Of a stretch of DNA of 64,000 bases, positions 61,886-64,000 are shown one piece after another (position 1 is the stretch's first letter; the number at the start of each line of letters is the position of its first letter). The DNA comes from Pseudoalteromonas luteoviolacea. GTDB taxonomy: Bacteria > Pseudomonadota > Gammaproteobacteria > Enterobacterales > Alteromonadaceae. The position numbers and the translations under genes are program-made. The notes under the pieces were generated by a model. The model had not been told where the DNA came from. It made no database searches and saw only the letters and a list, made by a program, of their open reading frames with translations. Where the stretch lies: contig NZ_JWIC01000008.1 of the NCBI RefSeq assembly GCF_000814765.1, positions 69,501 to 133,500 of the forward strand, in the 5' to 3' direction.

Positions 61886-63139
61886 ATGGATGTAGTTATT
61901 CAAAGTAAGAAGCGTTCTTGGCATAAATGGGCTGGCGCGGCCAGTGCACTTATGTTGGTGACCATCGTCAGTGTTTATTCGGTTGGCTCTACCGACAGTG
62001 CAACTCAAAAGGTCACTCGTCAAACGCTTACCACCGCGAAGGTGAAGCATGGTGTATTCAACGACGCGTTAGCACTGCGTGCGAAAGTAGAGCCCCAATC
62101 AGTGGTGTTTCTAGATGCGGTCTCTGGTGGACGCATAGAAAAAAAGTTTCTTGAAAAGGGCCAGTATGTTGAAAAAGGCCAGCCTCTATTACAACTGTCC
62201 AATCGGACGTTGCAATTAGAGGCCATCACACGCGAAGCACAAGTATCTGAGCAGCTCAACTTCTTGCGAAATACCCAGCTGGCGATTGAAACGTCGAACC
62301 TAAATTTGCAAAGTGATTTGACCGAATATGAGTATCAGATCCAGCAGTTAGTCCGACAAATTAATCAGGTGACGCCATTGACCAAGCAAGGCGTGATTGA
62401 AGCGGAAAAGCTTAAAGTGCTTGATGAAAAATTAGCGTATTACAAAAAACGCAAAGCACTGACCTTAAAGCGCATGGAGACAGAAGGCGCCATTCGTCAA
62501 GACCAACTAGAGCAGCTAAAAGAAAGTACGAAAATGCTGCAGGCCTCTTTGGTTTTGGTCCGCGAAAACCTCAGCAACCTGTTGATCACAGCGCCAGTAT
62601 CTGGGCATTTAAGTGAGTTTGATGCGGATCTGGGTGAGTCAAAACCCAGTGGCGCAAGGCTTGGCCAAATTGATCTACCAGACAATTATAAATTAGTTGC
62701 GAAGGTCGATGAGTTTTATATCAATGACGTTGAAGTGGGTATGCGCGCTGCGGTTTTGATTGATAGTGAGCCACACCAATTGACAGTCAGCAAAGTCGAC
62801 AGTGCTGTTGAAAAGTCACAATTTACCATTGAGCTCAACCTACCAAGCGGTATGCAAGGACTGACCAGAGGCCAAAGCTTGTCAGTTAACTTGCAATTGA
62901 GCGACTCAGAAGAAAATGCGTTATTGCTGAAAAGAGGACCATATACATCGACATCGGGTGCAAACTGGGTATTCGTTGTTGACCGTGATGATCCTAACTA
63001 TGCACACCGAAAAGCGATCAAAGTCGCGGGTAAAAATAAAAATTATTACAAGATAGTCAGTGGATTAGAGCGTGGAGACGAAGTTGTTATTTCAAGCTAT
63101 GCCTCATTTTCTAATGCCCAAAGAATAAAATTGAATTAG
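61886..63139 (+). CDS. MacA/HlyD-like periplasmic adaptor of an ABC exporter
   Basis: A 417-residue membrane fusion protein with one N-terminal membrane helix (about 13-32), a lipoyl domain split by a coiled coil (VSGGRIEKKFLEKGQYVEKGQPLLQL ... LLITAPVSGHLSEFDADLGE), a long helical hairpin (about 115-230) and beta-barrel plus membrane-proximal domains. It is followed after 10 bp by the ATPase and then by an FtsX-type permease, giving a MacAB-type tripartite pump. Candidate sigma54 control links it to the biosynthesis operon, and export or immunity for the RiPP is the likely role. Confidence 0.9.
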   Translation: MDVVIQSKKRSWHKWAGAASALMLVTIVSVYSVGSTDSATQKVTRQTLTTAKVKHGVFNDALALRAKVEPQSVVFLDAVSGGRIEKKFLEKGQYVEKGQPLLQLSNRTLQLEAITREAQVSEQLNFLRNTQLAIETSNLNLQSDLTEYEYQIQQLVRQINQVTPLTKQGVIEAEKLKVLDEKLAYYKKRKALTLKRMETEGAIRQDQLEQLKESTKMLQASLVLVRENLSNLLITAPVSGHLSEFDADLGESKPSGARLGQIDLPDNYKLVAKVDEFYINDVEVGMRAAVLIDSEPHQLTVSKVDSAVEKSQFTIELNLPSGMQGLTRGQSLSVNLQLSDSEENALLLKRGPYTSTSGANWVFVVDRDDPNYAHRKAIKVAGKNKNYYKIVSGLERGDEVVISSYASFSNAQRIKLN

Positions 63140-63149
63140 GGGAATTGAG

Positions 63150-63854
63150 ATGATCAATATACAACAATTAGGTAAAGAATTTCGTACGGATAGCGTGATC
63201 ACAAAAGCACTTAATGGCATCAACTTAGAGATTGAATCTGGAGAGTTTGTGTCGATTATGGGCCCTTCTGGCTGCGGAAAGTCCACATTATTGTCTATTT
63301 TAGGGATGCTTGATTCCCCTTCAAATGGGCAGTATCAGTTCATTGATGAATCTATCGAAAAGTTCAGTGAAAGCCAATTGGCAGCACTGAGAAAACAGCA
63401 TTTAGGTTTTGTATTTCAGAGTTTTAACTTGATAGATGAGCTAACCGTCTATGAAAATGTTGAATTACCGCTTAAGTATCAAGGGGTGAATAAAGACGTG
63501 CGACAGCAGCGTGTGACACAGATTTTAGAAAAAGTAGATATCGCGCACCGTGCTGCTCATTTTCCTCAGCAATTGTCCGGTGGTCAGCAGCAGCGTGTAG
63601 CAGTGGCGCGTGCTTTGGTGATCAACCCCAAATTGATTTTGGCAGATGAACCAACGGGTAACTTAGATTCTAAAAACTCACTTGAAGTCATGTCTATGTT
63701 GCAACAGCTTAATCAGGAAGGGGCGACCATTGTCATGGTTACACACTCCGAAGAAGACGCAGAGTATGGCTCGCGGATAATTCGCTTGCATGATGGCCAA
63801 ATTGTGTCGGATCAAGCTGCGCAAAAAGTACAGGAGATGCAATATGCTAGTTAA
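63150..63854 (+). CDS. MacB/LolD-type ABC transporter ATPase
   Basis: A 234-residue nucleotide-binding protein with Walker A GPSGCGKST (about 38-46), Q-loop VFQSFNLIDELTVYENVELPL, signature LSGGQQQR (about 143) and Walker B LILADEPTGNLDS (about 164). It powers the adjacent permease. Its last 11 bases overlap the permease start. Confidence 0.95.
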   Translation: MINIQQLGKEFRTDSVITKALNGINLEIESGEFVSIMGPSGCGKSTLLSILGMLDSPSNGQYQFIDESIEKFSESQLAALRKQHLGFVFQSFNLIDELTVYENVELPLKYQGVNKDVRQQRVTQILEKVDIAHRAAHFPQQLSGGQQQRVAVARALVINPKLILADEPTGNLDSKNSLEVMSMLQQLNQEGATIVMVTHSEEDAEYGSRIIRLHDGQIVSDQAAQKVQEMQYAS

Positions 63855-64000
63855 TTATATATTGACGGCATTGCGATATTGGCAACGAAATAAACTGCAC
63901 TTTATTTTAAGTCTTGCGGGCCTCAGCATTGGCTTATGTGCTGCATTTCTGGTGACACTGTATGCACATTATGAATCTCAATATGATCGCTTTTTGCCGC
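63844..64000 (+). CDS. FtsX/MacB-type ABC permease, partial (runs off the window)
   Basis: Fifty-two codons of the N-terminus are visible from ATG 63,844: a short amphipathic lead (YILTALRYWQRNKLHF), a first membrane helix (ILSLAGLSIGLCAAFLVTLYA) and YESQYDRF, the usual start of MacB-like permeases. It belongs with the two genes before it. The family is the same as that of the decayed fragment at 18,479. Confidence 0.88.
   Translation, partial: MLVNYILTALRYWQRNKLHFILSLAGLSIGLCAAFLVTLYAHYESQYDRFLP

Overview
The window looks like a chromosomal segment of a marine gammaproteobacterium, most likely Pseudoalteromonas or a close relative. This is inferred from the glmU ... deoR-glmS backbone, the moderate-to-low GC, the TonB receptor / LytTR / LysM-transglycosylase gene content, and RiPP genes interleaved with housekeeping genes. 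No rRNA, tRNA or CRISPR array was seen.

Region 1 (1-11.2 kb): a LuxR-type regulator, glmU with a strong terminator, then a four-gene class I lanthipeptide machine: HlyD-type adaptor, C39 peptidase-containing ABC exporter, LanC cyclase and full-length LanB dehydratase. No precursor peptide lies beside it. Region 2 (11.2-22.7 kb): backbone genes. These are a small secreted protein, ThpR/LigT phosphodiesterase, a GH24-like lysozyme, a membrane protein, MltD-like LysM transglycosylase, a small DUF6482-like protein, a TonB-dependent receptor, a LytTR membrane regulator, a decayed FtsX permease, a retropepsin-like protease, a DeoR regulator with a palindromic operator, and glmS.

Region 3 (22,768-47,444): a complete Tn7-like transposon at attTn7, 25 bp past the glmS stop. 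The exact 5-bp target duplication ATTAA lies at 22,763-22,767 and 47,445-47,449, and the ends carry matching inverted repeats and three TnsB-type sites each. It has intact tnsA, B, C, tniQ/tnsD and tnsE. The cargo is a Wadjet (JetDCAB / MksGBFE) plasmid-defence operon led by a WYL regulator. Divergent from it is a three-gene operon that I do not recognise as any named system: a ParB/DGQHR-like protein, a 1500-aa SF2 helicase with a C-terminal PD-(D/E)XK-like nuclease motif, and an 856-aa protein of unknown fold. This operon is the best candidate for an undescribed defence system. The original glmS terminator was displaced to the far side of the element.

Region 4 (47.5-64 kb): a second RiPP locus. 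It has a CadC-type membrane regulator, an unannotated 45-aa double-glycine precursor peptide (50,794-50,931), a PspF-like sigma54 activator, and an operon of RRE/E1-like protein, YcaO cyclodehydratase, SagB-like oxidase (split by a probable frameshift), a stand-alone LanB glutamylation domain, a MATE exporter and a small unknown protein. A MacA/MacB/FtsX-type export operon follows and runs off the window. Sequences fitting the sigma54 -24/-12 consensus with exact GG-N10-GC spacing precede both operons, so the local activator probably drives them. The locus has no leader peptidase and no glutamate-elimination domain, and the lanthipeptide locus 40 kb away has both but lacks a precursor. Before the Tn7 insertion the two lay about 15 kb closer to each other than half their present distance would suggest (precursor about 15 kb from lanB), and they may cooperate.
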